A stretch of 64,000 nt of DNA from Flavivirga sp. 57AJ16 (GCF_028736925.1 NZ_JAQZAT010000007.1:62001-126000), one strand, 5' to 3'; positions 24,681-32,734 are shown, numbered from the stretch's first letter. Numbers and translations are program-made. Notes: generated by a model from the letters alone, not told the origin.

Positions 24681-25559
24681 TTAGCTAAAATTAAAAGTTT
24701 CTTTTACAATATTTGATGAAAGCATTTTTTTTATTGATTCTAAATTTTCGGGACTTTTTAGAAATGGGTGCTCTTGGTAAATTTTTTGATATTCTGATAT
24801 TAATTCACCTTGGTAAGTTTCTACTTTTTTAACTATTACTTTATTGATATTACTAATGACATTTTTTTGAAAATAAAGATTGACAGGATCCACAAACCCC
24901 ATTTTTATAAATCCGGCCGTTTTTCTAGCACAACGGCAAGGATTTTTTTTGTTTATCAGCCCACATTTATCATCCATAAAGTTGTAAAGTTGTTTTTTAG
25001 CTCTATGTAGTTTTACTCGGAAATTTTCTTTAGAAATTTCCATTATTTGACTTCCAATATTATCATTAAATTCAAATAATTCACCAATAATAAAAATCAT
25101 TCTTTGTTCTCTATCAAGACACAAAAGCATTCCTTTCATGCAACTTATTTTAGCTTCTTTAACTAAAATCTTGTTTTCTGCCTCCCAAGAATTACCTGAA
25201 AAAGATTCATTAGGAATTTTGTCAAGACCTTCTCCAAATTCATTAAAAGAGATAGCTTTAGCTTCATACTTCCCTCTTTTCATATTTAAGAAATGATTTT
25301 TGACAATGCGATATAACCAAGTTCTAAAATCACTTTCTTTTTTAAATAAACTTAATTTTGTTATAAGTTTAATTAAAACCTCTTGGGTAATATCGGCTGC
25401 TTCGTTATGGTCACTTACCATAGCAATAGCTATATTATAAATCCAATTTTGATGTTTTTTTATTAAATTTTCTAGAGCAATTTTATTACCATTTAAAACT
25501 TGGTCAATAAGTATATTGTCTTCTGTTTTTAAATTATTATTTTCAAATGTCCTATTCAT
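24681..25559 (-). CDS. ECF-type sigma factor with Cys-containing C-terminal extension
   Basis: A 292-residue sigma factor, longer than usual. Region 2 is at about 35-105 (AADITQEVLIKLITKLSLF, FRTWLYRIVKNHFLNMKRG) and region 4 at about 145-200 (CLDREQRMIFIIGELFEFNDNIGSQIMEISKENFRVKLHRAKK). A C-terminal extension of about 85 residues carries NPCRCARKTAGFIKMG, a conserved element of a Bacteroidota/Firmicutes sigma subgroup that may regulate the protein in place of an anti-sigma factor. The ATG at 25559 is preferred over an upstream TTG. It lies 34 bp behind the SRPBCC gene on the same strand, so both share one promoter (26053-26078). Confidence 0.78.
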   Translation of the reverse strand: MNRTFENNNLKTEDNILIDQVLNGNKIALENLIKKHQNWIYNIAIAMVSDHNEAADITQEVLIKLITKLSLFKKESDFRTWLYRIVKNHFLNMKRGKYEAKAISFNEFGEGLDKIPNESFSGNSWEAENKILVKEAKISCMKGMLLCLDREQRMIFIIGELFEFNDNIGSQIMEISKENFRVKLHRAKKQLYNFMDDKCGLINKKNPCRCARKTAGFIKMGFVDPVNLYFQKNVISNINKVIVKKVETYQGELISEYQKIYQEHPFLKSPENLESIKKMLSSNIVKETFNFS

Positions 25560-25593
25560 TATTAATATTATAATGACCAAATACTTGATCAAT

Positions 25594-26013
25594 TTAATTT
25601 ACTTCAAGAATGCTCTTCAATTTCATTAATTCTTGTGCTAACAATAATTTTTGAATTTTTAAAGTTCCTTCTAATTCTTCTAAAGGTACAGGTGGCGCTA
25701 GTAAAGTAAAAGTGTAAATGCTAGTTTTGCCGTTTTCAGAAATTCTAGAAAAAGCTTTTCCTATACTGCCGTCAGGCATTGTCATAACCCAATCAATAAT
25801 TCCTAAATCTTTAGATATTATAGTTTCTAATTTAATGTTTATCTCTCCATTTTCTGTGACCATTGTTGCAGATTCTTTTTCTACTTTTGTAAAAGCTTTT
25901 GTCCATAACGGTAAGTTTTTAGGTTCAGCTATAAAATCAAAAGCTTTTTTGTAATTAGCATAAATTTCGATGCTTTGTACGTCAAATGTTTTTTCTGGCA
26001 ATTGTTTCTTCAT
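25594..26013 (-). CDS. SRPBCC (START/AHSA1-like) domain protein
   Basis: A 139-residue single-domain protein of the SRPBCC fold: IEIYANYKKAFDFIAEPKNLPLWTKAFTKVE at the N-terminus is the typical ligand-cavity entry, followed by beta strands (IKLETIISKDLGIIDWVMTMPDGS) and a long C-terminal helix (EELEGTLKIQKLLLAQELMKLKSIL). Such proteins bind hydrophobic ligands. It is the first gene of a pair with the sigma factor at 24681-25559. A ligand-binding protein co-made with a sigma factor might act as its sensor or be a target; that is inference. Confidence 0.75.
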   Translation of the reverse strand: MKKQLPEKTFDVQSIEIYANYKKAFDFIAEPKNLPLWTKAFTKVEKESATMVTENGEINIKLETIISKDLGIIDWVMTMPDGSIGKAFSRISENGKTSIYTFTLLAPPVPLEELEGTLKIQKLLLAQELMKLKSILEVN

Positions 26014-26052
26014 TTTAATTATTTTAATTGTTTTAATTGTTTCTGTTATTTA

Positions 26053-26078
26053 GACACATTAAAATGAAGCCTGTTACA
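26053..26078 (-). promoter_or_regulatory. candidate ECF promoter of the SRPBCC-sigma pair
   Basis: On the minus strand TGTAACA (26078-26072), 15 bp, then TGTC (26056-26053), 39 bp before the ATG at 26013. It is similar to but distinct from the GTCACA sites of the ECF41-type regulon (CA to AA in the -35, one base shorter). Confidence 0.4.
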
Positions 26079-26197
26079 GTAAAATAAAAAATGAAGAGAA
26101 TATTAACTCGAAAATGTAATTAGCTACTATTTCACAACCCCTATAGTCTATATTAATGACGAAATAAATATATATCACTCTTGTTTTTATTGTAATA

Positions 26198-26701
26198 TTA
26201 TTCTTTATACACAGGAAGCATATTTGATTTGTCCACAGGAAAACTATCATATTTATTGTACAACTTTAAATACTTTTCCGGATTAATTGGTGTTTCATTT
26301 AAAGTTTCATATAAACCTTTAAAAAAACCTTCTCTTTTTTGGGCAGGGTTAAATATAAGTGTTATCGATGCGGGTTTATTAGTGTCGTTTCTAAAAGCAT
26401 GAGGTGTAAGCCTAGGAACATACACAATAGTTCCTACATCTCCTTTATATTCTTCCGTTCCGGCTTCTATGGTTACTATCCCTTCAGTAACCATAAAAGT
26501 TTCATCCATGAACCTATGATAGTGCAACTTGGCACCTATACTTTTTGGGGGAAGTGTTATTTTATAGATTCCTAATTGATCATTGGTTTCATTACTGGTG
26601 ATTTTGAAGTTTAAAATCATTTCATTGATATTAAGCTCATTACCTTCATGAGGTAAAACTACTGTTGCATTGTCTTCTAAAGTGTCTTCGAAATAATTCA
26701 T
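26198..26701 (-). CDS. cupin-domain protein
   Basis: A 167-residue cupin. Motif 1 is KLHYHRFMDETFMVTEGIVTIEAG (about 61-83; two His, one Glu) and motif 2 GDVGTIVYVPRLTPHAFRNDTNKPA (about 89-112; metal His). A C-terminal tail of about 45 residues (REGFFKGLYETLNETPINPEKYLKLYNKYDSFPV) is seen in a group of Bacteroidota cupins. Function is probably metal-dependent catalysis or ligand binding. It starts 10 bp after the azoreductase gene and is expressed with it from the GTCACA promoter at 27346-27371. Confidence 0.75.
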   Translation of the reverse strand: MNYFEDTLEDNATVVLPHEGNELNINEMILNFKITSNETNDQLGIYKITLPPKSIGAKLHYHRFMDETFMVTEGIVTIEAGTEEYKGDVGTIVYVPRLTPHAFRNDTNKPASITLIFNPAQKREGFFKGLYETLNETPINPEKYLKLYNKYDSFPVDKSNMLPVYKE

Positions 26702-26711
26702 TGAAATTGTT

Positions 26712-27320
26712 TTAAAATAGTTTATCTATGTTACTTAAAGCTTTTGCTTTGTTTGTTTTTAATTGCTCAAGGTTGCTTGTGCCTTCTATTGATAACGTAT
26801 GATAATCCGTTATACCTAAAAACCCAAGTATTGCTTTTAAATAATTCTCTTGATAGTCATATGCTTCACTTGGGGTGCCTTTATAAACACCACCTTTTAC
26901 ATTAAGTAAATATGCTGTTTTGTTATTTAGTAAACCTTCATAATTACCTTCGGTATCAATACTGAAAGTTTTGTTGATACGAACGGTTTGATCAATAAAT
27001 GCTTTTAAACTCGATGGTATGCTGAAGTTATACATGGGGTTACTTATTAATATATCATCCGCATCTAAAAGTTCAGCTATTAATTGGTTTGAAAAAATAG
27101 TTTCTTTTTTCATATCAGCAGTCATACTTTCTTCAGAAGAATAGAACCCACTTATGGTATTATTTGTTAAATGGGGTATTTGAGTTTCAACAAGGTCTCT
27201 TTTAATAACTTTGCCACCAAGATTTTTTTGTCTCCATTTATATTCGAAATATTCAGCTAGTTCTCTGGAGTGTGAGCCCTCCATTCTAGGGCTTGTGTCA
27301 ATTCTTAATAATGTTCTCAT
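26712..27320 (-). CDS. FMN-dependent NADH-azoreductase / NAD(P)H:quinone reductase
   Basis: A 202-residue flavodoxin-like-fold protein of the AzoR type: LLRIDTSPRMEGSHSRELAEYF at the N-terminus (FMN phosphate-binding), SNPMYNFSIPSSLKAFIDQTVRINKTFS (about 87-114) typical of AzoR, and GGVYKGTPSEAYDYQENYLKAILGFLGI. These enzymes reduce quinones and azo dyes by two electrons, limiting electrophile stress. The start at 27320 (ATG) is chosen because the TTG at 27350 lies within the promoter -10. It is followed by the cupin gene and preceded by an ECF41-type promoter. Confidence 0.83.
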   Translation of the reverse strand: MRTLLRIDTSPRMEGSHSRELAEYFEYKWRQKNLGGKVIKRDLVETQIPHLTNNTISGFYSSEESMTADMKKETIFSNQLIAELLDADDILISNPMYNFSIPSSLKAFIDQTVRINKTFSIDTEGNYEGLLNNKTAYLLNVKGGVYKGTPSEAYDYQENYLKAILGFLGITDYHTLSIEGTSNLEQLKTNKAKALSNIDKLF

Positions 27321-27345
27321 AATTATTTGTATTATTTTTAGATAT

Positions 27346-27371
27346 GACAAACACTTAAAAAAAAATGTGAC
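27346..27371 (-). promoter_or_regulatory. ECF41-type promoter of the azoreductase-cupin operon
   Basis: On the minus strand GTCACA (27371-27366), 16 bp, then TGTC (27349-27346), 25 bp before the ATG at 27320. Confidence 0.62.
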
Positions 27372-27657
27372 TTATTATCTTGAAAAGAAAACTGTAAATC
27401 AAGAATAATTTTTTATTTATCTGGATTTTGAATGTATTAAGGGTATTTGTGTCAAGGTAAATTATATTCTCTGAAAGAACAATTTGTTTAATTCTATCAA
27501 AATTCTTTTAGTTAAAATCCCATTCATAAATTTCCGTAGGAATGATTCTTTATTTATGGTTTTATATGCTGATTTTTACACACACATATATATAAAGTGA
27601 TTATTTTGTAAGTATTATATTATAATTTCAAAATGTTTTAGATGTAAAAAGAAATTT
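27372..27657. other. AT-rich intergenic region
   Basis: Nothing recognised between the azoreductase promoter and the end of the sigma gene. A CA/TA-rich patch lies near 27580-27596. No clear terminator is seen for the sigma gene. Confidence 0.4.
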
Positions 27658-28509
27658 TTAGTTAAATAAAGATTTTTCAAGAGTCACTAATTTTTTAGGA
27701 TCTAATAAACTACTAATAGATTTTATTTTATGTTCTTTATTTGAAATTTCTATTACTTGACAAACTTTCAACTTCCCCTTTTTTGTAAAGTAAAACAAAC
27801 AAGGGTTGTGGTTTACGCTACCTAACTTTACAATGCATTTACTGTTAAATTTATGGTAAACGTAAATCAACAATTCAGAAACCTTTTTTAAACCAAAACA
27901 TTTTCCAGCTACAATTGGTATTTTTTCTCCACCATCTGCATAAAAGGCAACATCATCCGTTAAAATCTGTTCCATTTTAACTAAATCCTTATTTCGTACT
28001 GCATCAATAAAGTCTTCTAAATATTTAGTATCATTTTCGCCCATATTTTGAAGAATGGATTTGTCTTCATTCAATTTAATTTTTGCCCTACTGTATATTT
28101 TTCGTGAATTACTGCTTGTGATGTTTAAAACTTTTGCTATATCCTCATGAGAGTAATTAAACGCACTTTTTAGTATATATACTGCTCGTTCTTTAGGATT
28201 CAAATTTTCAAGAAGAATAAGTAGGGAATACGATAACAAATCGGTTAAAATTAGATTTTTATCAGATTCTTCTGTGGTAATTGGTTCAGGAAGCCAAACT
28301 TCAACTTTTTGAAACTTTTTCTTTCTTTCTTTAATATTTATCGAGTGATTAATGACGCTTTTTATTAAATAGGCTTTTTCATTTTCAATATGCGCTTTAT
28401 CTAAATTCGTATACTTTAGTATTACATCTTGAATGGCATCTTTCGCATCTTCAAGAGAGCCAAGAATATTGTAAGCGTATGGTATAAGAATTTGTTGGTA
28501 GTTTTTCAT
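27658..28509 (-). CDS. ECF41-type (SigJ-like) sigma factor with SnoaL-like domain
   Basis: A 283-residue sigma factor with region 2 at about 8-70 (IPYAYNILGSLEDAKDAIQDVILKY), region 4 at about 110-160 (LNPKERAVYILKSAFNYSHEDIAKVLNITSSNSRKIYSRAKIKL) and a C-terminal SnoaL-like domain from about 170 (VRNKDLVKMEQILTDDVAFYADGGEK). The DGG-K loop matches the DGGGK motif described for ECF41 factors, with one Gly replaced by Glu. ECF41 factors have no classical anti-sigma; the fused domain controls them. Its own promoter and five others in the window carry the ECF41-like motif, and the neighbours are oxidoreductase, hydrolase and transferase genes, as expected for this group. Confidence 0.88.
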   Translation of the reverse strand: MKNYQQILIPYAYNILGSLEDAKDAIQDVILKYTNLDKAHIENEKAYLIKSVINHSINIKERKKKFQKVEVWLPEPITTEESDKNLILTDLLSYSLLILLENLNPKERAVYILKSAFNYSHEDIAKVLNITSSNSRKIYSRAKIKLNEDKSILQNMGENDTKYLEDFIDAVRNKDLVKMEQILTDDVAFYADGGEKIPIVAGKCFGLKKVSELLIYVYHKFNSKCIVKLGSVNHNPCLFYFTKKGKLKVCQVIEISNKEHKIKSISSLLDPKKLVTLEKSLFN

Positions 28510-28533
28510 AATGAAATCAAAATATTATAATAA

Positions 28534-28560
28534 GACAATATCTCCTATGTTAAATGTGAC
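28534..28560 (-). promoter_or_regulatory. autoregulatory ECF41-type promoter
   Basis: On the minus strand GTCACA (28560-28555), 17 bp, then TGTC (28537-28534), 24 bp before the ATG at 28509. The spacer is one base longer than at the other sites. Confidence 0.58.
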
Positions 28561-28564
28561 ATAA

Positions 28565-29212
28565 TTATATTATATTTTTGATGTTAATTTTTTTAAAATC
28601 TGAAATATGATAGTCTATGAGTTCTTTTTTATAGTTTATATTAAATAAAAAGTTGTTAAAATAAATGGTTGACATATTTGCTCTTTTTGCAGCTTTTAGG
28701 CCAGTAATAGAGTCCTCTATAGCAATACAGTCTTCAACAGGTATCTTCAGTAATTTTGAAGACAACAAATAAACATCTGGGAAGGGTTTTGCATTTTCTA
28801 CTAAATCAGCCGAACAAATACAATCAAAATAATTCTCTATTTTAAAATTTGTTACTACAAATTTTATTAAGCTTAATGGTGCATTACTGGAAATACCAAC
28901 TTTATAACCTTCTGTTTTTATTTTCTTTAAAAGTTCTTTAATTCCAGGTATTAGTACTCCTTTGTCCTTAATTTGAGATTTAACTTCATTTAAAACTTCT
29001 TGTTCAATAATATCAAAATTTTTATTTCCCCATGGCTGTTTTTCATACCAAAAATTACAGACGCTCCTCATATCCATATTTTTTGTAATATGTGAATATT
29101 CTTTTAACACCTTGACACCTAATTTACTAAAAACATTATACTCTGCACTTTCCCAAAAGGATTCGGTATCAATTATAACGCCATCCATGTCAAAAATAAA
29201 AGCTTTATTCAT
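28565..29212 (-). CDS. HAD superfamily hydrolase, beta-phosphoglucomutase-like
   Basis: A 215-residue haloacid-dehalogenase-type phosphatase. Motif I is FIFDMDGVIIDTE (about 4-16, nucleophile Asp8), motif II KVGISSNAP (about 112-120), motif III a Lys in VENAKPFPDVYL (about 150), and motif IV IEDSITGLKAA (about 173-183). A helical cap lies between about 16 and 85, as in phosphoglucomutases and sugar phosphatases (subfamily IA). It overlaps the end of the upstream dienelactone hydrolase gene by 8 bp and so is part of the same ECF41-controlled unit. The substrate is probably a sugar or small-molecule phosphate. Confidence 0.8.
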   Translation of the reverse strand: MNKAFIFDMDGVIIDTESFWESAEYNVFSKLGVKVLKEYSHITKNMDMRSVCNFWYEKQPWGNKNFDIIEQEVLNEVKSQIKDKGVLIPGIKELLKKIKTEGYKVGISSNAPLSLIKFVVTNFKIENYFDCICSADLVENAKPFPDVYLLSSKLLKIPVEDCIAIEDSITGLKAAKRANMSTIYFNNFLFNINYKKELIDYHISDFKKINIKNII

Positions 29213-29921
29213 CTTGTTTTTTTATAAAGTCTAACATAGATGTCCATGCCCTTTCTGTAGCTAATGGATTATATAACATGCCCTTTTCAGGAAACTGGGC
29301 TTTAGGATTGGTAAAAGCATGTCCTGTATTACCAAAAAGTTGTAGTTCCCAATTTACATTGTACATGTTTAAGAGTTCTAAAAAACTATTTAATTTATTG
29401 TCTTGTGTTAATGGATCATTATATCCATGAGCAACTAATACATTTGTCGAAACTCTATCTAAAGATATATTTTCAGGAAATTCCCCATGAAAACTTATAG
29501 CATTTTTTAGAGTGTTTTTTGATAAAGCATACTCCAAAACACACCGTCCACCAAAACAAAAACCAAGTGCGTTTATTTGATTTAAATTTACTTGCCTGTA
29601 TTCTTTTAATACCTCAATAGACTGATTGATTTTGTTTAATAAAACGTTTTTGTTGTTTAATAGGTTATTCATCAACTTGTAGGCTTCTTCTTCAGATTTT
29701 GCATTTTTACCATTTTCATAGAGGTCAAGCGCAAACGAAAAAAAGCCTTCTTTTGCTAACTCAATAACTTTATCTCTTTCAAAATTTGAAATTCCTCCAA
29801 ATGCATGAATTACAATTATGGCAGGTAAAGGCTTGGTAATATGAGTTGGATAGGCAATAAATCCAATATGGTTCTTTTTTTCAATTTCATAGGAAATAGA
29901 AAAAGTTTTTATTTGTCTCAT
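29205..29921 (-). CDS. dienelactone hydrolase family protein
   Basis: A 238-residue alpha/beta hydrolase. The nucleophile elbow GFCFGGR (about 119-125) has the Cys nucleophile typical of dienelactone hydrolases. Asp in VAHGYNDPLT (about 173) and His in GNTGHAFTNP (about 205) complete the triad, and PLPAIIVIHAFGGISNFERD near the N-terminus forms the oxyanion region. The family hydrolyses lactones and related esters from aromatic breakdown or detoxification. It is the first gene of a two-gene operon with the HAD phosphatase. Confidence 0.83.
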   Translation of the reverse strand: MRQIKTFSISYEIEKKNHIGFIAYPTHITKPLPAIIVIHAFGGISNFERDKVIELAKEGFFSFALDLYENGKNAKSEEEAYKLMNNLLNNKNVLLNKINQSIEVLKEYRQVNLNQINALGFCFGGRCVLEYALSKNTLKNAISFHGEFPENISLDRVSTNVLVAHGYNDPLTQDNKLNSFLELLNMYNVNWELQLFGNTGHAFTNPKAQFPEKGMLYNPLATERAWTSMLDFIKKQDE

Positions 29922-29945
29922 TTTTTATTAAATCTCTATTTATTA

Positions 29946-29971
29946 GACTAAAGACATAGTATTTGTGTGAC
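29946..29971 (-). promoter_or_regulatory. ECF41-type promoter of the dienelactone hydrolase operon
   Basis: On the minus strand GTCACA (29971-29966), 16 bp, then AGTC (29949-29946), 24 bp before the ATG at 29921. It faces a second such promoter at 29998. Confidence 0.55.
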
Positions 29972-29997
29972 TAAAAAATAAAATTTTTCAATTAATT

Positions 29998-30023
29998 GTC
30001 ACATTTTTTACTTTTATATTGTC
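29998..30023 (+). promoter_or_regulatory. ECF41-type promoter of the GNAT pair
   Basis: GTCACA (29998-30003), 16 bp, then TGTC (30020-30023), 24 bp before the ATG at 30048. It is divergent from the promoter at 29946-29971. Confidence 0.62.
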
Positions 30024-30047
30024 AATACAATTGATGTTAAAAGTCTC

Positions 30048-30608
30048 ATGATAAAAGATGATAAGTTTTTAATAAGGGAAATAAAATCGGATGATTTGAA
30101 CAATTTTTATCAATTAATTGATGAAAATAGAGATGATATTAAAGAATATTTATCTGGATTAACATCAAAAACAAAAACATTAATTGAAACAAAAATGTTC
30201 ATTGATGATGTTTTAATTAGTAGCTATAAAAAGAATTACTATATATTTTTAATTATTGACTCTTTAACTAATAATATTGTCATGTTTTTCGATCTTAAAA
30301 ATATTGATTGGTCAATACCAAAGGCAGAATTAGGATGTTTCATCGATAGAAATTATAAAGGAAAAGGACTAACAGAAACCTTATTACATAACTTTTTGGA
30401 ATACTGTTTTTACAAGTTTAAATTCACAAAAGTATTCTTAAGAACGCATGAAACTAATTTACCTATGAAAACTATAGCAGAGAAATGTGGATTTGTTAAA
30501 GAAGGTAAATTAAGATGCGATTATAAAACATCATCAGGAAAGATTGTTGATTTAATTTATTACGGATTGTTAAGTAACGAGTTTAAGAAATTACAAAAAG
30601 TTAAATGA
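30048..30608 (+). CDS. GNAT N-acetyltransferase, RimJ/RimL type
   Basis: A 186-residue GNAT protein of the ribosomal-protein-alanine acetyltransferase style: LIREIKSDDLNNFYQLIDENR at the N-terminus, AELGCFIDRNYKGKGLTETLLHNF (about 94-117) with the acetyl-CoA loop, and LRTHETNLPMKTIAEKCGFVKEGKLR (about 130-155). The target may be a protein N-terminus or a small amine. Its stop overlaps the next GNAT gene start (ATGA), so the pair is translationally coupled under the ECF41-type promoter. Confidence 0.8.
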   Translation: MIKDDKFLIREIKSDDLNNFYQLIDENRDDIKEYLSGLTSKTKTLIETKMFIDDVLISSYKKNYYIFLIIDSLTNNIVMFFDLKNIDWSIPKAELGCFIDRNYKGKGLTETLLHNFLEYCFYKFKFTKVFLRTHETNLPMKTIAEKCGFVKEGKLRCDYKTSSGKIVDLIYYGLLSNEFKKLQKVK

Positions 30609-31069
30609 TTACAGTAAAAGAAGCAAAGAAGGGTGATGAATACATTATTATAGATTTAATTAAGCAACTGGCGGCTAATCAAAATCCGGATAAATATGTT
30701 GAAACAAATGTAGGTTTATTGCGGAAAGCAATATTTAAAGAAAATCCTGATTGTTCATTCTTATTGGCCTACAATAAAGAAAAAGCCGTTGGCTATTTAT
30801 CGTTTACTTGGAATTATAGTATATGGATAGGAAGAAGGCATATGCTTTTGGATGATTTGTACGTAAATGAAAATTATAGAAACAATAGAGTAGGTGAAAA
30901 ACTAATGATTGAAGCGAAGAAAATTTGTGTTGAAAATCGAATAGCTATTATTAAATGGGAAGTCGAAGAAAAGAATGAATCTGCTTTGAGGTTTTATAAT
31001 AGATTAGGTGCTAAAAGCAAGGTAAAGGTAATCTGTAAATGGGATTTTAATGATTCATTTAAAAATTAA
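30605..31069 (+). CDS. GNAT N-acetyltransferase
   Basis: A 154-residue single-domain GNAT: VKEAKKGDEYIIIDLIKQLA at the start, MLLDDLYVNENYRNNRVGEKLM (about 79-100) with the R/Q-x-x-G-x-G-like acetyl-CoA loop (RNNRVG), and EVEEKNESALRFYNRLGAK (about 119-137) as the family C-terminal signature. It resembles diamine and small-molecule acetyltransferases. It is coupled to the upstream GNAT gene by a 4-bp overlap and is followed after 38 bp by the second Crp/Fnr gene. Confidence 0.8.
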   Translation: MITVKEAKKGDEYIIIDLIKQLAANQNPDKYVETNVGLLRKAIFKENPDCSFLLAYNKEKAVGYLSFTWNYSIWIGRRHMLLDDLYVNENYRNNRVGEKLMIEAKKICVENRIAIIKWEVEEKNESALRFYNRLGAKSKVKVICKWDFNDSFKN

Positions 31070-31107
31070 CTTTTATAAAACAAACTAAAAAATAATTATT
31101 GACTTAA

Positions 31108-31686
31108 ATGAAAAATAAGGAACTGTATAATCATTTCAATCAATACACAGATATAGATAGAACTACCTTTTTAGAAATAAATAGTTTTTTCGAAGAAATA
31201 AACGTTGGTAAAAAAAAGATAATCTATGAGCCTTGTGAGAAATGCAATCATATTTTTTTTACGGCTAAAGGTTGCTTGAATTTATACTTTATAGATGATA
31301 GAGGGATGGAACGAACAATCCAATTCTCTATAGAAAATTGGTGGATAGGTGACTTTTTGGCTTTCTATAATCAAAGTCCCACAAGTTTTTATGTAAAATC
31401 AATTGAAGCTTCAAAACTATTGAGTATTACATATGATAATTATGAAAAGTTGTTACAGAAATTTCCAAAGTTAGAATCTTATTTTAGGCAAACTTATCAA
31501 ATTGCTTATGGCGCTTTCCAGTTTAGAATGATGCACATGTTTAAATTTTCAAAGGAAGAATTGTACTTCTGCTTTACAGATCATTTTCCACAGTTTTCAG
31601 AAAGAGTTCCGCAATATTTAATTGCTTCATATCTTGGGTTAACACCAGAGTATGTTAGTGAAATAAGAGCAAAAGTACGTTCTTAA
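31108..31686 (+). CDS. Crp/Fnr family transcriptional regulator (copy 2)
   Basis: A 192-residue regulator with the cNMP-binding-like barrel (YEPCEKCNHIFFTAKGCLNLYFID at about 39-62) and a C-terminal HTH (ERVPQYLIASYLGLTPEYVSEIRAKVRS). The recognition helix is almost the same as in the copy at 14115. The 20-bp palindrome of site b begins inside the last codons of this gene, its stop TAA being part of the left arm, and sits ahead of the AhpD-like gene. This direct coupling of regulator and site is the best evidence for what this protein binds. Confidence 0.85.
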   Translation: MKNKELYNHFNQYTDIDRTTFLEINSFFEEINVGKKKIIYEPCEKCNHIFFTAKGCLNLYFIDDRGMERTIQFSIENWWIGDFLAFYNQSPTSFYVKSIEASKLLSITYDNYEKLLQKFPKLESYFRQTYQIAYGAFQFRMMHMFKFSKEELYFCFTDHFPQFSERVPQYLIASYLGLTPEYVSEIRAKVRS

Positions 31687-31726
31687 ACCAGCTTAAGAAG
31701 ATTGATAATCTTTACACTTAATTTTG
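31680..31726 (+). promoter_or_regulatory. Crp/Fnr-type operator plus -7 element (site b)
   Basis: TTCTTAAACCAGCTTAAGAA at 31680-31699 has perfect 7-bp arms. TAATTTTG at 31719-31726 is a TAnnTTTG -7 box. Centre-to-box spacing is 29.5 bp, as at the two other sites. The left arm overlaps the stop codon of the Crp gene. Confidence 0.75.
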
Positions 31727-31749
31727 TTTAAAATTAAAACTCATTCAAT

Positions 31750-32187
31750 ATGAAAAGTAGAGTAAATATTTATCAATCTCAACCTAAAGCGTACGAAGGA
31801 ATGTTTGCTTTAGAAAGTTTTCTTAACAATTCCCCTTTAAACAAAAAACAGATTTCATTGATTAAGATGCGTGCTTCACAAATCAATGGTTGTGCTTATT
31901 GCATTAATATGCATACTGAAGAAGCTCTAAAGGCGGGCGAAACTCATCAACGCTTACATCTTCTTAATGCCTGGAAAGAATCAAGTTTATTTTCAGAAGA
32001 AGAAAAGGTCATTTTAAAAATGACAGAAGAGATCACTTTAATTCAACAAAAAGAATTAACAGATGAAACTTATAACCAAGCTACACGTTTATTCGATGAA
32101 GAAACAATTATTGCGATCATTATGGCTGCAACAATAATCAATGCTTGGAATAGAATTGCAATAAGTACAAGGCTAGGTGTTGGTTAA
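31750..32187 (+). CDS. AhpD-like carboxymuconolactone decarboxylase family protein
   Basis: A 145-residue all-helical protein with the AhpD-type motif INGCAYCINMHTEEA (about 51-65), i.e. CxxC plus a downstream His, the peroxidase/disulfide active site of the alkylhydroperoxidase-D-like group. It is about half the size of a two-repeat family member and probably oligomeric. It likely removes peroxides or reduces thiol targets. It starts the plus-strand array behind Crp/Fnr site b. ECF41-linked loci often contain such genes, but here the nearest recognised promoter is the Crp-type one. Confidence 0.83.
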   Translation: MKSRVNIYQSQPKAYEGMFALESFLNNSPLNKKQISLIKMRASQINGCAYCINMHTEEALKAGETHQRLHLLNAWKESSLFSEEEKVILKMTEEITLIQQKELTDETYNQATRLFDEETIIAIIMAATIINAWNRIAISTRLGVG

Positions 32188-32201
32188 TTGAGCATTTTGT
32201 A

Positions 32202-32687
32202 ATGAAGCATCTATTTGAATACAATTGGCAAATAAGAAGTGAATGGTTCGAACTTTTAAAAACTATTCCAAAAGATGAGTTTTTAAAAGTGCGGACTGGA
32301 GGACATGGCAGTATTGCAAAGACATTATTTCATGTTATACAAGTGGAGCATAACTGGATTCAAGATTTAAAAGGTTTTCCAATTTCAAATGAAAAGTTTA
32401 ATGATTATAAAACTTTAGATAAAATTAAAAGGTTGTCAAACAATAATCATGAAGCTGTAAAATATGTTGTACGTCGAATTACGACTGATTATGAATATCA
32501 AATCCTAGAGATAAAAACCCTAAACGGTGATAAAATAATATGTACATATGGTGAAGCTTTAAGGCATATTATTGCTCACGAAATACATCATATGGGGCAA
32601 ATATCAGTTTGGACTAGAGAAATTGGTATTAAACCAATAAATGTAAACTTAATACATCGAGGGCTTTTTATTGATAATAAAGTTTAG
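32202..32687 (+). CDS. DinB-family protein
   Basis: A 161-residue DinB-like four-helix bundle. HVIQVEHNWIQDLKG (about 45-59) and LRHIIAHEIHHMGQISVWTREIG (about 124-146) contain the three metal-ligand histidines of the family. It belongs to a different subgroup from the copy at 24101-24571. It lies 14 bp after the AhpD-like gene and is surely co-transcribed. It is possibly a thiol-dependent transferase; this is uncertain. Confidence 0.8.
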   Translation: MKHLFEYNWQIRSEWFELLKTIPKDEFLKVRTGGHGSIAKTLFHVIQVEHNWIQDLKGFPISNEKFNDYKTLDKIKRLSNNNHEAVKYVVRRITTDYEYQILEIKTLNGDKIICTYGEALRHIIAHEIHHMGQISVWTREIGIKPINVNLIHRGLFIDNKV

Positions 32688-32734
32688 TGCAAATATTTAG
32701 TTTATCCTCATTTTAACAATTTAAAACAAGCAAA

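Noticed and set aside
24572-27350. Upstream TTG starts for the DinB (24610), sigma (25592) and azoreductase (27350) genes
   Set aside because: ATG codons 10-13 codons downstream fit family N-termini better, and the azoreductase TTG lies in the promoter -10 region.
29965-30003. TGTGAC...GTCACA between the divergent genes as one large inverted operator
   Set aside because: The two halves each fit a separate GTCACA-N16-nGTC promoter pointing outwards, which explains the symmetry better than a single 38-bp operator.
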